A stretch of DNA of 64,000 bases from Actinomycetes bacterium (GCA_023461275.1 JAEYMI010000020.1:62001-126000), one strand, 5' to 3'. Positions 26,375 to 36,232 are shown, counted from the first letter of the stretch. The notes: generated from the sequence alone by a model not told the origin. Made by a program: numbers and translations.

Positions 26375-27876
26375 GTCAGCCCGGCGGCGCCGGTGAACCC
26401 GACCTGATCGACGTTGCGATCATCGGGGCGGGAATCTCCGGCATCGACGCCGCCTACCGTCTCACCGAAGCGGTACCCGAGCTGACCTATACGATTCTCG
26501 AGGCGCGAGAACGCGTCGGCGGAACGTGGGACCTGTTCCGCTATCCCGGGATTCGGTCCGACTCCGACATTTTCACCTTCAGCTTCCCGTTCCACCCGTG
26601 GCGTCGGGAACGCTCCATCGCCGACGGCGCCGACATCCGCGCGTACATCGAGTCCACCGCGGAAGAACTCGGCATCGACGAGCACATCCGGTTCGGTGCG
26701 CAAGTACAGCGCGCCGATTTCGACTCCGACACCGATCGGTGGACCGTCACGTACCGATCCGACGACCAAGAGGTCAGTGTCGCAGCACGATTCCTCTACT
26801 TCGCCACCGGCTACTACGACTATCACCGGCCCTACACCCCGTCGTTTCCCGGTAGTGACGACTTCGCCGGAACGATCATCCATCCGCAGTTCTGGCCTGA
26901 GGACCTCGACGTCACCGGGCAGCGGATCGTCGTGATCGGTAGTGGCGCAACGGCTATCACCTTGCTCCCCACTCTGGCGAAGCAGGCCGCATCGGTGACA
27001 ATGCTGCAGCGATCACCGTCGTACATTGTTCCGCTGCCCGCGGTCTCGCCGATCACCCCGGTCGTGCAGAAGTATCTGCCGGCCGGACTCGCACATAAGG
27101 TCCTGCGGCAGGTGAATGCGGCGTCGTCGATGGTCACCTATGAGTTCTGCCGGCGCGCACCGGATCGGGCCCGCAAGGTTATTCGGAGTCTCGCTGCGCG
27201 TGATTTGCCCGCCGACTTCGACGTCGACACCCACCTGAACCCGACGTATGCGCCATGGGATCAGCGGGTGTGCTTGTGCCCCAACGGCGACTTCTTCCGC
27301 GCGATCCGCAAGGACGGCGCGCAAGTGGTCACCGATACCATCGACCACTTCGACGCAACCGGCATCGCGTTGACGTCGGGAGAACATCTCGACGCCGACA
27401 TCATCGTCACCGCAACGGGTTTGCGGATGCAGTCGCTCGGTGGTGTCACGGTCTCGGTCGACGGCGACGAGGTCGACCTGCACGAGCGATTCGTCTATCG
27501 CGGTCACATGATCGACGGACTTCCCAACGCGGCGTGGGCGATCGGCTACACCAATGCCTCGTGGACGCTGCGCTGCGACATCACCGCACGCACCGTCGGC
27601 AAGCTTCTCGCGTACATGCGCGCACACGGCTACACCCGGGCCTGCCCGGACTCGTCGGGAACCGAGATCGTCGAGAAGTCGTTGCTCGGACTGGAATCGG
27701 GCTATGTGCAGCGGGCCGTCGACGAGTTGCCGCGGGCCGGCACCAAACGTCCGTGGACGGTGCGGCAGAACTACTATCTCGACAGTCTCGACGCACGATT
27801 CGGCAAGGCCACCGACTCCATGGTGTTCAGTCGCATCGGGGATCGGGTCACCGAGCATCCGACAATCTCGAGCTGA
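26371..27876 (+). CDS. EthA-like flavin monooxygenase (BVMO), first of two
   Basis: 501 residues from TTG at 26371, which overlaps the ku stop (TTGA); GAGG lies 8 nt upstream. FAD motif IIGAGISG (about 17-24), then VGGTWDLFRYPGIRSDSDI as in EthA. The BVMO fingerprint is FAGTIIHPQFWP (165-176) and the NADPH motif VVIGSGAT follows. EthA-type enzymes oxidise ketones and thioamides. A close paralogue follows 15 bp downstream. Its link to ku is positional; no functional tie is known. Confidence 0.88.
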   Translation: MSQPGGAGEPDLIDVAIIGAGISGIDAAYRLTEAVPELTYTILEARERVGGTWDLFRYPGIRSDSDIFTFSFPFHPWRRERSIADGADIRAYIESTAEELGIDEHIRFGAQVQRADFDSDTDRWTVTYRSDDQEVSVAARFLYFATGYYDYHRPYTPSFPGSDDFAGTIIHPQFWPEDLDVTGQRIVVIGSGATAITLLPTLAKQAASVTMLQRSPSYIVPLPAVSPITPVVQKYLPAGLAHKVLRQVNAASSMVTYEFCRRAPDRARKVIRSLAARDLPADFDVDTHLNPTYAPWDQRVCLCPNGDFFRAIRKDGAQVVTDTIDHFDATGIALTSGEHLDADIIVTATGLRMQSLGGVTVSVDGDEVDLHERFVYRGHMIDGLPNAAWAIGYTNASWTLRCDITARTVGKLLAYMRAHGYTRACPDSSGTEIVEKSLLGLESGYVQRAVDELPRAGTKRPWTVRQNYYLDSLDARFGKATDSMVFSRIGDRVTEHPTISS

Positions 27877-27891
27877 CACAGGGAGTCTGCG

Positions 27892-29370
27892 ATGGTCGAT
27901 CAACAGGGGCAGCATCTCGACGTGCTGATCGTCGGGGCCGGGCTGGCGGGTATCGACGCGGCCTACCGGCTCGCCGAGAAGAACCCCGGCATCCGGTATC
28001 AGATCGTCGAACGTCGCGGGCGCGTCGGCGGTACGTGGGATCTGTTCCGGTATCCCGGTGTGCGTTCGGATTCCGACATCTTCACGCTGAGTTTCCCTTT
28101 CCGGCCGTGGACGAAGGATCGCACGATGGCCGAGGGCGGCGAGATCCGCGACTACATCGAGGACACCGCACGCGAACTCGGCATCGATGAACACATCGAG
28201 TTCGGGATCGAGGTCACCGCTGCCGATTTCGACACCACCACCGACCTCTGGACGGTCACCGCATCGACGTCGTCGGGCGAGGTTACCTACACCGCGCGTT
28301 ACCTCTACCTGTGCACCGGCTACTACAGCTACGACGAGGGCTATCTGCCGGACTTTCCCGGCATGGATGACTTCACCGGAACTGTTGTGCATCCGCAGTT
28401 CTGGCCCGATGACCTCGATTACGCCGGCCGCAAGGTCGTCGTGATCGGCAGTGGCGCAACGGCGGTCACGCTCATCCCGTCGATGGCCCCGACCGCTGCG
28501 AGCGTCACGATGCTGCAGCGTTCACCCACCTACATGTTGCCGCTGCCGTGGCAGGACCCGCTCACCAAGATCCTCAAACGTGTGCTGCCCGCACAAGCCG
28601 CACACAATGTGATCCGGTGGCGCAATGCCTTGGGCACCATGGGTTTCTATCTGTACTGCCGCACCTTCCCGAAGCTCTCGCGGCGAACGCTACGCGCGAT
28701 GGCGGCCCGTATGCTGCCCAAGGGCTACGACGTCGACACCCACTTCAAACCGCGCTACGAGCCGTGGGACGAGCGCTTGTGTGTCATCCCCGACGGCGAC
28801 TTCTACACCTCGATCCGCGATGGCAAGGCCGAGGTCGTCACCGACACCATCGACCACTTCACCCCGACCGGTATCGAGTTGACCTCGGGACGTCACCTCG
28901 ACGCCGACATCGTCGTCACCGCGACAGGATTGCAACTCCTGCCGCTCGGTGGCGCCGCGCTCAGCATCGACGGCCAGGAATTCAAGCCGCACGACAAGTT
29001 CGCCTACCGCGGGTACATGCTCAACGACGTGCCCAACCTGGCGTGGTCGGTCGGCTACACCAACGCGTCGTGGACGCTGCGCGTCGATCTCACCAGCCGG
29101 GCGTTCGCCGATCTGATCGCCTACATGCGCGAGCACGGCTATACCCACGCCTACCCGACCGTCGGCGATGAGGTCCTCGAGGAGCGCCTGCTGCTCTCGC
29201 TCGATGCCGGCTACATTCGACGATCCGCATCGCTGCTGCCCAAGGCGTCGACGCACAATCCGTGGCTGGTGCGCCACAACCTGCTGCTCGACGCCTACGA
29301 CGCCCGACGCTACGACGTGACCGAATCGATGGTGTTCGGGGTTGCGCTATCGAGTAAATCGTTCGCCTGA
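27892..29370 (+). CDS. EthA-like flavin monooxygenase (BVMO), second of two
   Basis: 492 residues, with GGGAG 6 nt before the ATG. FAD motif LIVGAGLAG (about 12-20), GGTWDLFRYPGVRSDSDI, fingerprint FTGTVVHPQFWP and VVVIGSGATA. It aligns along its length with the gene just before it, so the pair arose by tandem duplication and has diverged. The reaction is presumably Baeyer-Villiger or S-oxidation; separate substrate ranges are likely but unknown. An MFS exporter follows on the same strand 27 bp on. Confidence 0.88.
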   Translation: MVDQQGQHLDVLIVGAGLAGIDAAYRLAEKNPGIRYQIVERRGRVGGTWDLFRYPGVRSDSDIFTLSFPFRPWTKDRTMAEGGEIRDYIEDTARELGIDEHIEFGIEVTAADFDTTTDLWTVTASTSSGEVTYTARYLYLCTGYYSYDEGYLPDFPGMDDFTGTVVHPQFWPDDLDYAGRKVVVIGSGATAVTLIPSMAPTAASVTMLQRSPTYMLPLPWQDPLTKILKRVLPAQAAHNVIRWRNALGTMGFYLYCRTFPKLSRRTLRAMAARMLPKGYDVDTHFKPRYEPWDERLCVIPDGDFYTSIRDGKAEVVTDTIDHFTPTGIELTSGRHLDADIVVTATGLQLLPLGGAALSIDGQEFKPHDKFAYRGYMLNDVPNLAWSVGYTNASWTLRVDLTSRAFADLIAYMREHGYTHAYPTVGDEVLEERLLLSLDAGYIRRSASLLPKASTHNPWLVRHNLLLDAYDARRYDVTESMVFGVALSSKSFA

Positions 29371-29397
29371 CGCAGCAGAATCGGGCAAGCTCGACTG

Positions 29398-30711
29398 GTG
29401 AGCACTGCCGTCGAATCGCGCCTGCCCCGGCCGCTGCGTCCGTTCGAGACGCGGCAGTACCGGCTGCTCGCGCTCGGTTTGGTGCTCGCGATGTTCTCCG
29501 ACGGCATCTGGACCGTCGGATTGGTGTGGCAGGTCATCGGTCTCGGTGGCGGGCCGGGCGCGGTGTCGTTGGCAACCGGTGTGGCCGCGGTCGGCATGGT
29601 GTTCTCCACGCTGGCCGGTGGCGTGCTCGCCGACCGGGTGTCGCAGCGGCTCATCATGATCTGCCTGGAGATCGCCAAGCTCGCCGCGTTTCTCACCATC
29701 GGCATAACCGCGTTCACCGGTGTGCTCACGATTCCGCTGTTGGTGTGCGCGGCACTGGTCGGCGGCATCACCACCGGGATGTATTACCCGGCGTACTCGG
29801 CGTTGTTGCCGCGGATCGTGCCGCCGACGCAATTGCAGGCCGCCAACGGTATTGAAGGCTTCTTCCGGCCGATCGTCTTCCAGGCGATCGGGCCGATGAC
29901 GGCAGGTGCGGTCATTTCGATCGCCTCGCCGGGACTCGCGATCGTGCTCGCCGGTTTTTCGGCCATTTTGTCCGGGGCCTGCTACCTGGCGATGAAGCCG
30001 GTGCCGCCTCGCGAACGGACGGAACCGGTTGAGGGACACCCACTCCGGGCCGTCGTCGCCGACCTCGCCGAAGGCTTCCGATACGTGTGGCACACGCCGT
30101 GGCTGTGGGCAACACTGTTTTTCGCGTGCCTGCTGGTGCTGGTCACGATGGGCCCGATCGAGGTGCTCGTGCCGTTCATCTTGCGTGAGCGGGTCGACGG
30201 CGGTGCGGGTGATCACTCATTGGTGTTGGCCGCCTTCGGGATTGGTGCGGCGCTGGCGTCGGCGGTGTTCGCCGCGATCCCCATGCCCCGACGCTATCTG
30301 TCGATCATGTTCGGACTGTTCGGTATATCGAGTGTGCCGCTGGTCATCATCGGTCTGGGCCAGCAGACGTGGATGTTCATCGTCGCGGCCTTCCTGATCG
30401 GCGTGTGTCTCGATGGGCCGATGGTGTTGTGGGGCACCATGTTGCAGCGTCGCGTGCCCACTCATCTGCTGGGTCGGGTGGCGAGCCTGGACTTCTTTGT
30501 CTCGGTGGTGTTGATGCCGGTGTCCATGGCTCTGGCCGCCCCCGTCAGCCATGCGCTCGGGCTGACGGCCACCTTTGTGTTGGCCGGGCTGATCCCCGTT
30601 CCGGTCGCCGTGGTGTTCTACCTCGCGGCACGGTTGTGGCGCGACGAGATCGCGCATCCGCTCAACACCGGTGAGGAAATCGTGATCGAAGAAGTGAAAC
30701 CGGCTACCTGA
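29398..30711 (+). CDS. MFS transporter (DHA3/EntS-like)
   Basis: 437 residues from GTG with about 12 membrane helices. The first loop has GVLADRVSQR, an MFS motif A variant, and the N-terminal helix FSDGIWTVGLVWQV is typical of the EntS/MFS_3 group of exporters. It probably expels a metabolite or drug from the cytoplasm. It closes the ku-BVMO-BVMO run and its last 8 bp overlap the convergent lysG. Confidence 0.8.
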   Translation: MSTAVESRLPRPLRPFETRQYRLLALGLVLAMFSDGIWTVGLVWQVIGLGGGPGAVSLATGVAAVGMVFSTLAGGVLADRVSQRLIMICLEIAKLAAFLTIGITAFTGVLTIPLLVCAALVGGITTGMYYPAYSALLPRIVPPTQLQAANGIEGFFRPIVFQAIGPMTAGAVISIASPGLAIVLAGFSAILSGACYLAMKPVPPRERTEPVEGHPLRAVVADLAEGFRYVWHTPWLWATLFFACLLVLVTMGPIEVLVPFILRERVDGGAGDHSLVLAAFGIGAALASAVFAAIPMPRRYLSIMFGLFGISSVPLVIIGLGQQTWMFIVAAFLIGVCLDGPMVLWGTMLQRRVPTHLLGRVASLDFFVSVVLMPVSMALAAPVSHALGLTATFVLAGLIPVPVAVVFYLAARLWRDEIAHPLNTGEEIVIEEVKPAT

Positions 30712-31639
30712 CCGTTGCGCCGGAACCTGGTGCGACGAGGGCGCGCCGGGCGTCGTCGACGATGATCTCGGTCAGCGCGGAGACCACCGGTGAGCTGACC
30801 GACCAGAACTGCCAGTACAGCGGAACGTCGATGTGACGCTTGCCGATTCGCGCCATGCCTGCCGCCGCGAGATCGTCGGGTAGCTGCAGTGTCGGTACGG
30901 CGCCCCACCCGATGCCGAGCTCGATGGACCGCCGGTATTCGGTCGACGCCGGGATGTAGACGATCGGTGGTTCCAGTGGGCTGTCGGCCAGCATGCCGAG
31001 GACCTGGCGTTGGAGGTGGTCGTCGCGGTCGAACATCACCATCGGCGCGTGTTCGATGGCGCCGGCGGTGAGGCCGTCCGGGAAGTGGTTGTCAGCGAAT
31101 TCCTTTGTGGCGATGGGGAAGTAGCGCATCGATCCGAGTGGGATGAGAGTGCAGCCACGGATGCGGATGGGGTCGGAGGTGATGGCACCGATGGCGTCGC
31201 CGGTCTTGAGGAACTCGCCGCTGCGGGTTTCGTCGCCGCGCAGGACTTCGGTGACGATGGGGAGTTGTCGGTGCGCGGTCGCCAGGGCGGGCAGGAGCCA
31301 GGTGGCCAGCGAGTCGGCGTTGGTGGCGATGGTCAGGCGGATACGGGTGCGGCCGGGCTCGTCGGCGTCGGGATGGGATTGCTCGCCGACGAGTTCGGTG
31401 CGGGCCTCGTCGAGAAGTAGTTCCCATTGCCGGGCCAGCCGGATCAGGATCTCGCCGTCGGGGGTGGCGGTGATCGGTTTAGTGCGTCGCACCACCACCC
31501 GGCCGACCGCCGACTCCAGTGCCTTGATGCGCTGGCTGACCGCCGACGGCGTGACGTGCAGTTTCTGCGCTGCGGCGTCGAAGGTTCCCTCGGTCAGGAT
31601 GGCGGAGAGGGTCTGCAGGCCCTCCTGCGTGATCTGCAC
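30704..31639 (-). CDS. lysG: LysR-family regulator LysG (ArgP/IciA type)
   Basis: 311 residues. The N-terminal helix-turn-helix is FDAAAQKLHVTPSAVSQRIKALE, and the co-inducer domain follows. It is of the ArgP/LysG type and divergent from a lysE gene, the classic arrangement in which LysG with lysine, arginine or histidine activates lysE. The 78-bp gap holds an AGACA/TGTCT inverted pair. Confidence 0.9.
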   Translation of the reverse strand: MQITQEGLQTLSAILTEGTFDAAAQKLHVTPSAVSQRIKALESAVGRVVVRRTKPITATPDGEILIRLARQWELLLDEARTELVGEQSHPDADEPGRTRIRLTIATNADSLATWLLPALATAHRQLPIVTEVLRGDETRSGEFLKTGDAIGAITSDPIRIRGCTLIPLGSMRYFPIATKEFADNHFPDGLTAGAIEHAPMVMFDRDDHLQRQVLGMLADSPLEPPIVYIPASTEYRRSIELGIGWGAVPTLQLPDDLAAAGMARIGKRHIDVPLYWQFWSVSSPVVSALTEIIVDDARRALVAPGSGATVR

Positions 31640-31642
31640 ATA

Positions 31643-31684
31643 AGACAGTCTAATGATTCATGAAAAACATTCGCTGGATTGTCT
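31643..31684. promoter_or_regulatory. Candidate LysG-binding region
   Basis: Between lysG and lysE, AGACA (31643-31647) and TGTCT (31680-31684) are inverted, with AATG/CATT nested inside. LysR-type regulators bind such dyads in divergent promoters. The assignment rests on position and symmetry only. Confidence 0.4.
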
Positions 31685-31717
31685 GATCGACGGTGCTTAC
31701 CGTCGAGAGCTGTGACC

Positions 31718-32329
31718 ATGCTTCTGACTGCTCTCGCCGGCTTGCTGACCGGCGCCGGACTCATCATCGCCATCGGACCGCAGAACGTCTTCGTGCTTCA
31801 GCAAGGCGTTCGTCGCAGCCATGTGTTGCCGGTGATCGCGGTGTGTGCGGTGTCCGACGTTGTGCTGATCACTGCGGGTGTTGCCGGTCTGGGTGCGGTG
31901 GTGGCGTCGCACCCGCAGGTGGTGACGCTCGCCAAGATCCTCGGCGGCGCCTACATCATCGCGCTCGGCCTGTTCGCCGCCCGCCGCTGCTTCCGCAGCA
32001 ATGCCGCGATCGAGGCCAATGCTGCTGAGTCGGTGAACCTTTCACGCTGGGCCGCGGTGGGTACCGCGCTCGCGCTGACCTGGCTCAACCCGCACGTCTA
32101 CCTCGACACCGTGCTCACCATGGGCGCCATCGCCAACAGTCACGGAAATGGCAAGTGGGCGTTCGCCATCGGTGCCAGCGCGGCCAGCATCCTGTGGTTC
32201 ACCGGGCTGGGTCGCGGATCGTCGAAGCTGGCCCCGCTGTTCGCCAAACCGCGCGCCTGGAAGGTGCTCGACGCCGTGGTGGCCGTCGTGATGCTCACCA
32301 TGGGCGGCCTGTTGATCGCGTCGGTGTAG
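31718..32329 (+). CDS. lysE: LysE-type basic amino acid exporter
   Basis: 203 residues with six hydrophobic helices, starting LLTALAGLLTGAGLIIAIGPQNVFVLQQG, cut here to its known signature GPQNVFVL. The TWLNPHVYLDTV segment is also characteristic. It exports lysine, arginine or both across the inner membrane when dipeptide uptake overloads the cell. The ATG at 31718 is the family start; an in-frame extension to 31679 is not supported. Confidence 0.9.
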   Translation: MLLTALAGLLTGAGLIIAIGPQNVFVLQQGVRRSHVLPVIAVCAVSDVVLITAGVAGLGAVVASHPQVVTLAKILGGAYIIALGLFAARRCFRSNAAIEANAAESVNLSRWAAVGTALALTWLNPHVYLDTVLTMGAIANSHGNGKWAFAIGASAASILWFTGLGRGSSKLAPLFAKPRAWKVLDAVVAVVMLTMGGLLIASV

Positions 32330-32341
32330 ATCATGCCGATC

Positions 32342-32535
32342 GAGTGGTACCGAGCGGAGCGAGGAAACCGTATCGAGATCCACCGCAACACATTTCGGTG
32401 AGACAGAAACCCCCGATGTCGCCAGAAACACTCCGCGCGCGCAGTGTTTCTGGCGAGAGTGGGTGTTTCTGTGGGCCTGTCGCGCGGGACGGTTTCGATA
32501 CGCTTGCTCGCTTCGCTCGCAGGCCACTCAACCCG
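32342..32535. repeat. Dispersed palindromic element, copy 2, with nested hairpin insert
   Basis: The left arm (32346-32398) is an inverted copy of 21045-21096; the right arm (about 32493-32533, GTTTCGATACGC then CTCGCTTCGCTCGCAGG) faces it. Between them, 32404-32471 is a nested palindrome: outer CAGAAAC/GTTTCTG and inner perfect 13-bp arms CGCCAGAAACACT/AGTGTTTCTGGCG. It fills the gap between the convergent lysE and mmpL-like genes. Confidence 0.65.
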
Positions 32536-32546
32536 CGCGCCGGGAC

Positions 32547-34772
32547 CTAGTTGACCAGCACCCGACCGTCGCTCGCATCGTCGTCGATGGGGATCTCCCG
32601 GATCTTGGTGCCCTCGACGTCGACGTTGGGCAGGATCTTGTCCAGCCAGGCGGGGATCTTCCAGGCCGTGTCGCCCATCAGGGTGATCACCGCCGGCACC
32701 ACGAACATTCGAATGATGAAGGCGTCGAAGAAGACTGCGGCCGCGAGGGCGAAACCCATCATCTTGGCGGTGGTGTCGGACTGCAACATGAATGAGGCGA
32801 ACACCGAGATCATGATGATCGCGGCCGACGTCACCACGCGGGCGCCGTGCTGATAGCCGATGATCACCGAGTCCTTTGCCGATTTGCCGTGCACGTATTC
32901 CTCGCGCATGCGGGTCACCAGGAACACCTGATAGTCCATCGCCAACCCGAACACCACGCCGATCAGGAAGATCGGCAGGAACGAGATGATCGGCTTGGTG
33001 TGCTCGATGATGCCGAAGTCGCCGAGCTGGAAGATCGCCACCGTCGCACCGAATGTCGCGCACACCGAGAACAGGAACCCGATGGTTGCGGTGAGCGGCA
33101 CCAGAATTGACCGGAACACCACCATCAGAATGATGAACGCCAACCCGACCACCAGGATCAGGAACGGGATGAGCGCCGAACTCAGCTTCGTCGAGATGTC
33201 GGAGAGGATGGCTGTCTGTCCGCCGACGTTGAGCGTGGTGCCCGGCGGCATCGACGACGAGTAGGCGCGCAGCTGGTCCATCAGCTCGTGGGTTTGCGGA
33301 CCACTGGGCGACAGTTGGGGCGTCACGGTGATCAGCGCGGCGGTGGCACCCTGCTGCGGATTGGCCGGATTGGGACCGTTGCCGATCCACATCAGCTGCT
33401 CGGGATTGGCCACGTTGGCCAATGTCTTGGCATGCGCCACAGCTTGATTGGCGGCGGTGGCCACCTCGCCGTTCTCGGAGCGCACCACCACCAGCAAGGG
33501 GCCGTTCACCCCTTCGCCGAAGCCACGCTTCAACAACTGCATCGCCGGATACTCGGCGTCGGTGGTGGTTTCCATACCCAGGTCCAGCTTGGTCATCGGA
33601 ATCGCCGCGACGGCCAGCAGGATCAAACCGATCAGCGCCACCGGCAACGGGAACCGCGTGATGAACCTGGCGACTCGTAAACCGTTGGACGGCTGGCTGT
33701 CCGGCTCGTCACCGTGGCGGATACCGGGGATGCGTGGTGAGAATGCGAATCGTCCGAAGGCCCCCAGCAGTGCCGGGATCAGGGTGATGGCGCCCAGCAC
33801 CGCGATCAGCACGGCCAGTGCCGCGGCCACACCCATCTGGGTGATGAACGGGATGCCGACGATCGCCAGGGCGGCCACCGCCACCATCACGGTCAGGCCC
33901 GCGAACACCACCGCAGAACCGGCGGTACCCACCGCGCGCCCGACCGCGGCCTCCCTGGTCCCGCCGAGATTCAGCTCGGCCCGATAACGCGACACGATGA
34001 ACAGCGCGTAGTCGATCGACACCGCGATACCGAGCATGGTGATGATCGTGGTCGCGCTCTGCTGCACGTCGATGATCTTGGCGCTCAGCGTGACCAGCAA
34101 GATGGTGATGCCGACGCCGAAAATGCCGGTGATGAGCGGGATGAACGCCGCCACCAATGCTCCGAAGGCGACGATCATGACGATGAACGCGAGCCCGAAA
34201 CCCAGCGCTTCGGCGGTGCCGCCGGCCTGGAAGACCTGCATCAGCGAGCCGGTGCCCTCCACCTGCAGGCCATTGCCGCGGAACTCGGCCAGCATGTTCT
34301 CGAAGTTCTTCATGTCCGCTGCGGTGAGCTCATCGACCGGGATGTCCTGCTGCACCCGGATCAGGCCGACCTTGCCGTTGTCGCCGAGCACGCTGGCAGC
34401 CACTGCGGGGTCGGCCTTGGCGACCAGCACCGGATTCATCACCGTCTGCTTGTTGATCACCTTCGGTAGCTCGAGAGTCTTCTTGACCAGCGCGTTGATC
34501 TGGTCCATGTGTTCGGCCAGTCCGTCGTCGGAGGCGATCACGATGGTCGTCGACGCCTTGAGTTGCTGGTCGTTGATGGCCGGGAAGTCGGACTTCATGA
34601 TGGCCATCGCGCGGTCGGAATCGGTGTTGGGCAGCGAGAAGTTCTGCGCGAACTTGGGCTGCAAGACGCCGACGAGGCCGCCAACCAGAACCAGGACCGC
34701 CACCCATGCGGCGATCACCCACCACTTGTGACGAAACGCGAACCTGCCGAGCCGATAGAGGGAGAGTGCCAC
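32547..34772 (-). CDS. MmpL-type RND transporter
   Basis: 741 residues from GTG at 34772, with AAGGA 7 nt upstream; the frame open to 34925 overlaps the divergent gene. Helix 1 is WWVIAAWVAVLVLVGGLVGV, followed by a large periplasmic loop, a helix bundle with SIDYALFIVSRYRAEL, a second loop and a second bundle with FGLAMDYQVFLVTRMREEY. This is the MMPL double-domain plan. Members export lipids, siderophores or drugs using the proton gradient. The cargo is unknown. Confidence 0.9.
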   Translation of the reverse strand: MALSLYRLGRFAFRHKWWVIAAWVAVLVLVGGLVGVLQPKFAQNFSLPNTDSDRAMAIMKSDFPAINDQQLKASTTIVIASDDGLAEHMDQINALVKKTLELPKVINKQTVMNPVLVAKADPAVAASVLGDNGKVGLIRVQQDIPVDELTAADMKNFENMLAEFRGNGLQVEGTGSLMQVFQAGGTAEALGFGLAFIVMIVAFGALVAAFIPLITGIFGVGITILLVTLSAKIIDVQQSATTIITMLGIAVSIDYALFIVSRYRAELNLGGTREAAVGRAVGTAGSAVVFAGLTVMVAVAALAIVGIPFITQMGVAAALAVLIAVLGAITLIPALLGAFGRFAFSPRIPGIRHGDEPDSQPSNGLRVARFITRFPLPVALIGLILLAVAAIPMTKLDLGMETTTDAEYPAMQLLKRGFGEGVNGPLLVVVRSENGEVATAANQAVAHAKTLANVANPEQLMWIGNGPNPANPQQGATAALITVTPQLSPSGPQTHELMDQLRAYSSSMPPGTTLNVGGQTAILSDISTKLSSALIPFLILVVGLAFIILMVVFRSILVPLTATIGFLFSVCATFGATVAIFQLGDFGIIEHTKPIISFLPIFLIGVVFGLAMDYQVFLVTRMREEYVHGKSAKDSVIIGYQHGARVVTSAAIIMISVFASFMLQSDTTAKMMGFALAAAVFFDAFIIRMFVVPAVITLMGDTAWKIPAWLDKILPNVDVEGTKIREIPIDDDASDGRVLVN

Positions 34773-34857
34773 GATCGTGTCCTTCCTGATCGTGGGCCAG
34801 CCTATCGGTCGCGGCGTTCCGGCGTCGGCGCTCAGCGCCGGTCCTATCATGTGAATC

Positions 34858-36201
34858 ATGACCGCAACGAGAAGTACCGACGGTGAGCTCTCGACCGTCG
34901 TGAGCGGTCCGGGAGTCGGCCGCACCCGCCAGAACGAGATCTATACAGCGGGCGTGCACGGCCGTAAACCCAAGGTGCCCACCAACTTCAGTGAGCTCGA
35001 GCGTCGTGCGAAGGCGGCGATGTCGGCGCGGGCGTGGGCCTACATCGCCGGTGGCGCCGGTGACGGAGCCACCGTGCGCGCCAACCGCGCCGCATTGGAC
35101 CGTTGGGCGATCGTGCCGCGTGTGCTGCGCGACGTCTCACGACGATCGCTGCAGACCGAACTCTTCGGCGACGTGCTGCCCGCACCGGTGCTGTTCGCCC
35201 CGGTGGGAGCCGGCGCTCTGGCCGCACCTCGCGCCGACGTCCACATCGGCCACGCGGCCGCCGAACTCGGTGTGCCCTATATCTTTTCCAATCAGGGCAG
35301 CGCACCGATGGAGGAGGTGGCCGCCGAGATGGACTCGGTCTCGAAAGCCATCGAAACCCCGGCGCCGCGCTGGTTCCAGCTCTACTGGTCGGTCGACGAA
35401 GACCTCGTCGACAGCCTGCTCGCCCGCGCCGAGGCGATGGGTGCCTCGGCGATCGCGGTCACCCTCGACACCACGATGCTCGGCTGGCGCCCGCAGGACC
35501 TCAACATCGGGTCGCTGCCCTTCGCGCGTGGTGAGGGCATCGATCAGTACACCTCGGATCGTCGGTTCCGCGACATCGTCGTCGAACGGGTGAAGGCCGC
35601 CGCCGACGCCGAACGGCCGGAGATCTCCCTGGGCGCCATCAAGACACTGGTCTCCATCGCGCGCAATGCCCCCGGCAGCTTCCTGCGCAACCTCACCAGC
35701 CCGGAGCCGCGCGCGGCGGTCCAGACCTTCCTCGAGATCTACTCGCGGCCATCGCTGAACTGGTCGGACATCGAGGGATTGCGTTCCCGCACAAAGCTTC
35801 CCATCGTCCTCAAGGGAGTTCTCCATCCCGACGACGCCCGACGATCCGTTGACGCGGGTGTCGACGGCATCATCGTCTCCAACCACGGCGGACGTCAGGT
35901 CGACGGTGCGATCGGTTCGGTCGACGCGCTACCCGACGTGGTCGACGCCGTCGACGGACGGATCAAAGTACTCGTCGACTCCGGGATCACTTCCGGCGCT
36001 GACGTTTTCAAGGTTCTGGCACTAGGAGCCGACGCGGCCTGCATCGGCCGGCCACACATGTACGGACTGGCACTCGACGGTGCCGACGGCGCCCGCGACG
36101 TGATGGCCAACATCATCGCCGAACTCGATCTGACACTGGGGCTTTCGGGTCACACGTCGATCGCCGACCTCAACGTCGACGTGCTGCGCCGGATCGGCTG
36201 A
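34858..36201 (+). CDS. FMN-dependent alpha-hydroxy-acid oxidase, lactate 2-monooxygenase-like
   Basis: 447 residues. After an N-terminal extension of about 45 residues the FMN barrel begins. Catalytic elements are the Lys in IVLKGVL, the His/Arg in VSNHGGRQVDG, the phosphate-binding DSGIT and the closing GRPHMYGLAL. The tail resembles lactate 2-monooxygenases, which decarboxylate lactate to acetate using O2. The start lacks a strong ribosome site; the gene is divergent from the MmpL gene with 85 bp between. Confidence 0.85.
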   Translation: MTATRSTDGELSTVVSGPGVGRTRQNEIYTAGVHGRKPKVPTNFSELERRAKAAMSARAWAYIAGGAGDGATVRANRAALDRWAIVPRVLRDVSRRSLQTELFGDVLPAPVLFAPVGAGALAAPRADVHIGHAAAELGVPYIFSNQGSAPMEEVAAEMDSVSKAIETPAPRWFQLYWSVDEDLVDSLLARAEAMGASAIAVTLDTTMLGWRPQDLNIGSLPFARGEGIDQYTSDRRFRDIVVERVKAAADAERPEISLGAIKTLVSIARNAPGSFLRNLTSPEPRAAVQTFLEIYSRPSLNWSDIEGLRSRTKLPIVLKGVLHPDDARRSVDAGVDGIIVSNHGGRQVDGAIGSVDALPDVVDAVDGRIKVLVDSGITSGADVFKVLALGADAACIGRPHMYGLALDGADGARDVMANIIAELDLTLGLSGHTSIADLNVDVLRRIG

Positions 36202-36232
36202 GGCTTGATCCACGGACCGGCGCGCGAGTGGC

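Noticed and set aside
27013..28392. A 459-codon minus-strand frame across the two EthA-like genes
   Set aside because: It is antisense to both BVMOs and mirrors their duplicated sequence; no start signal or domain.
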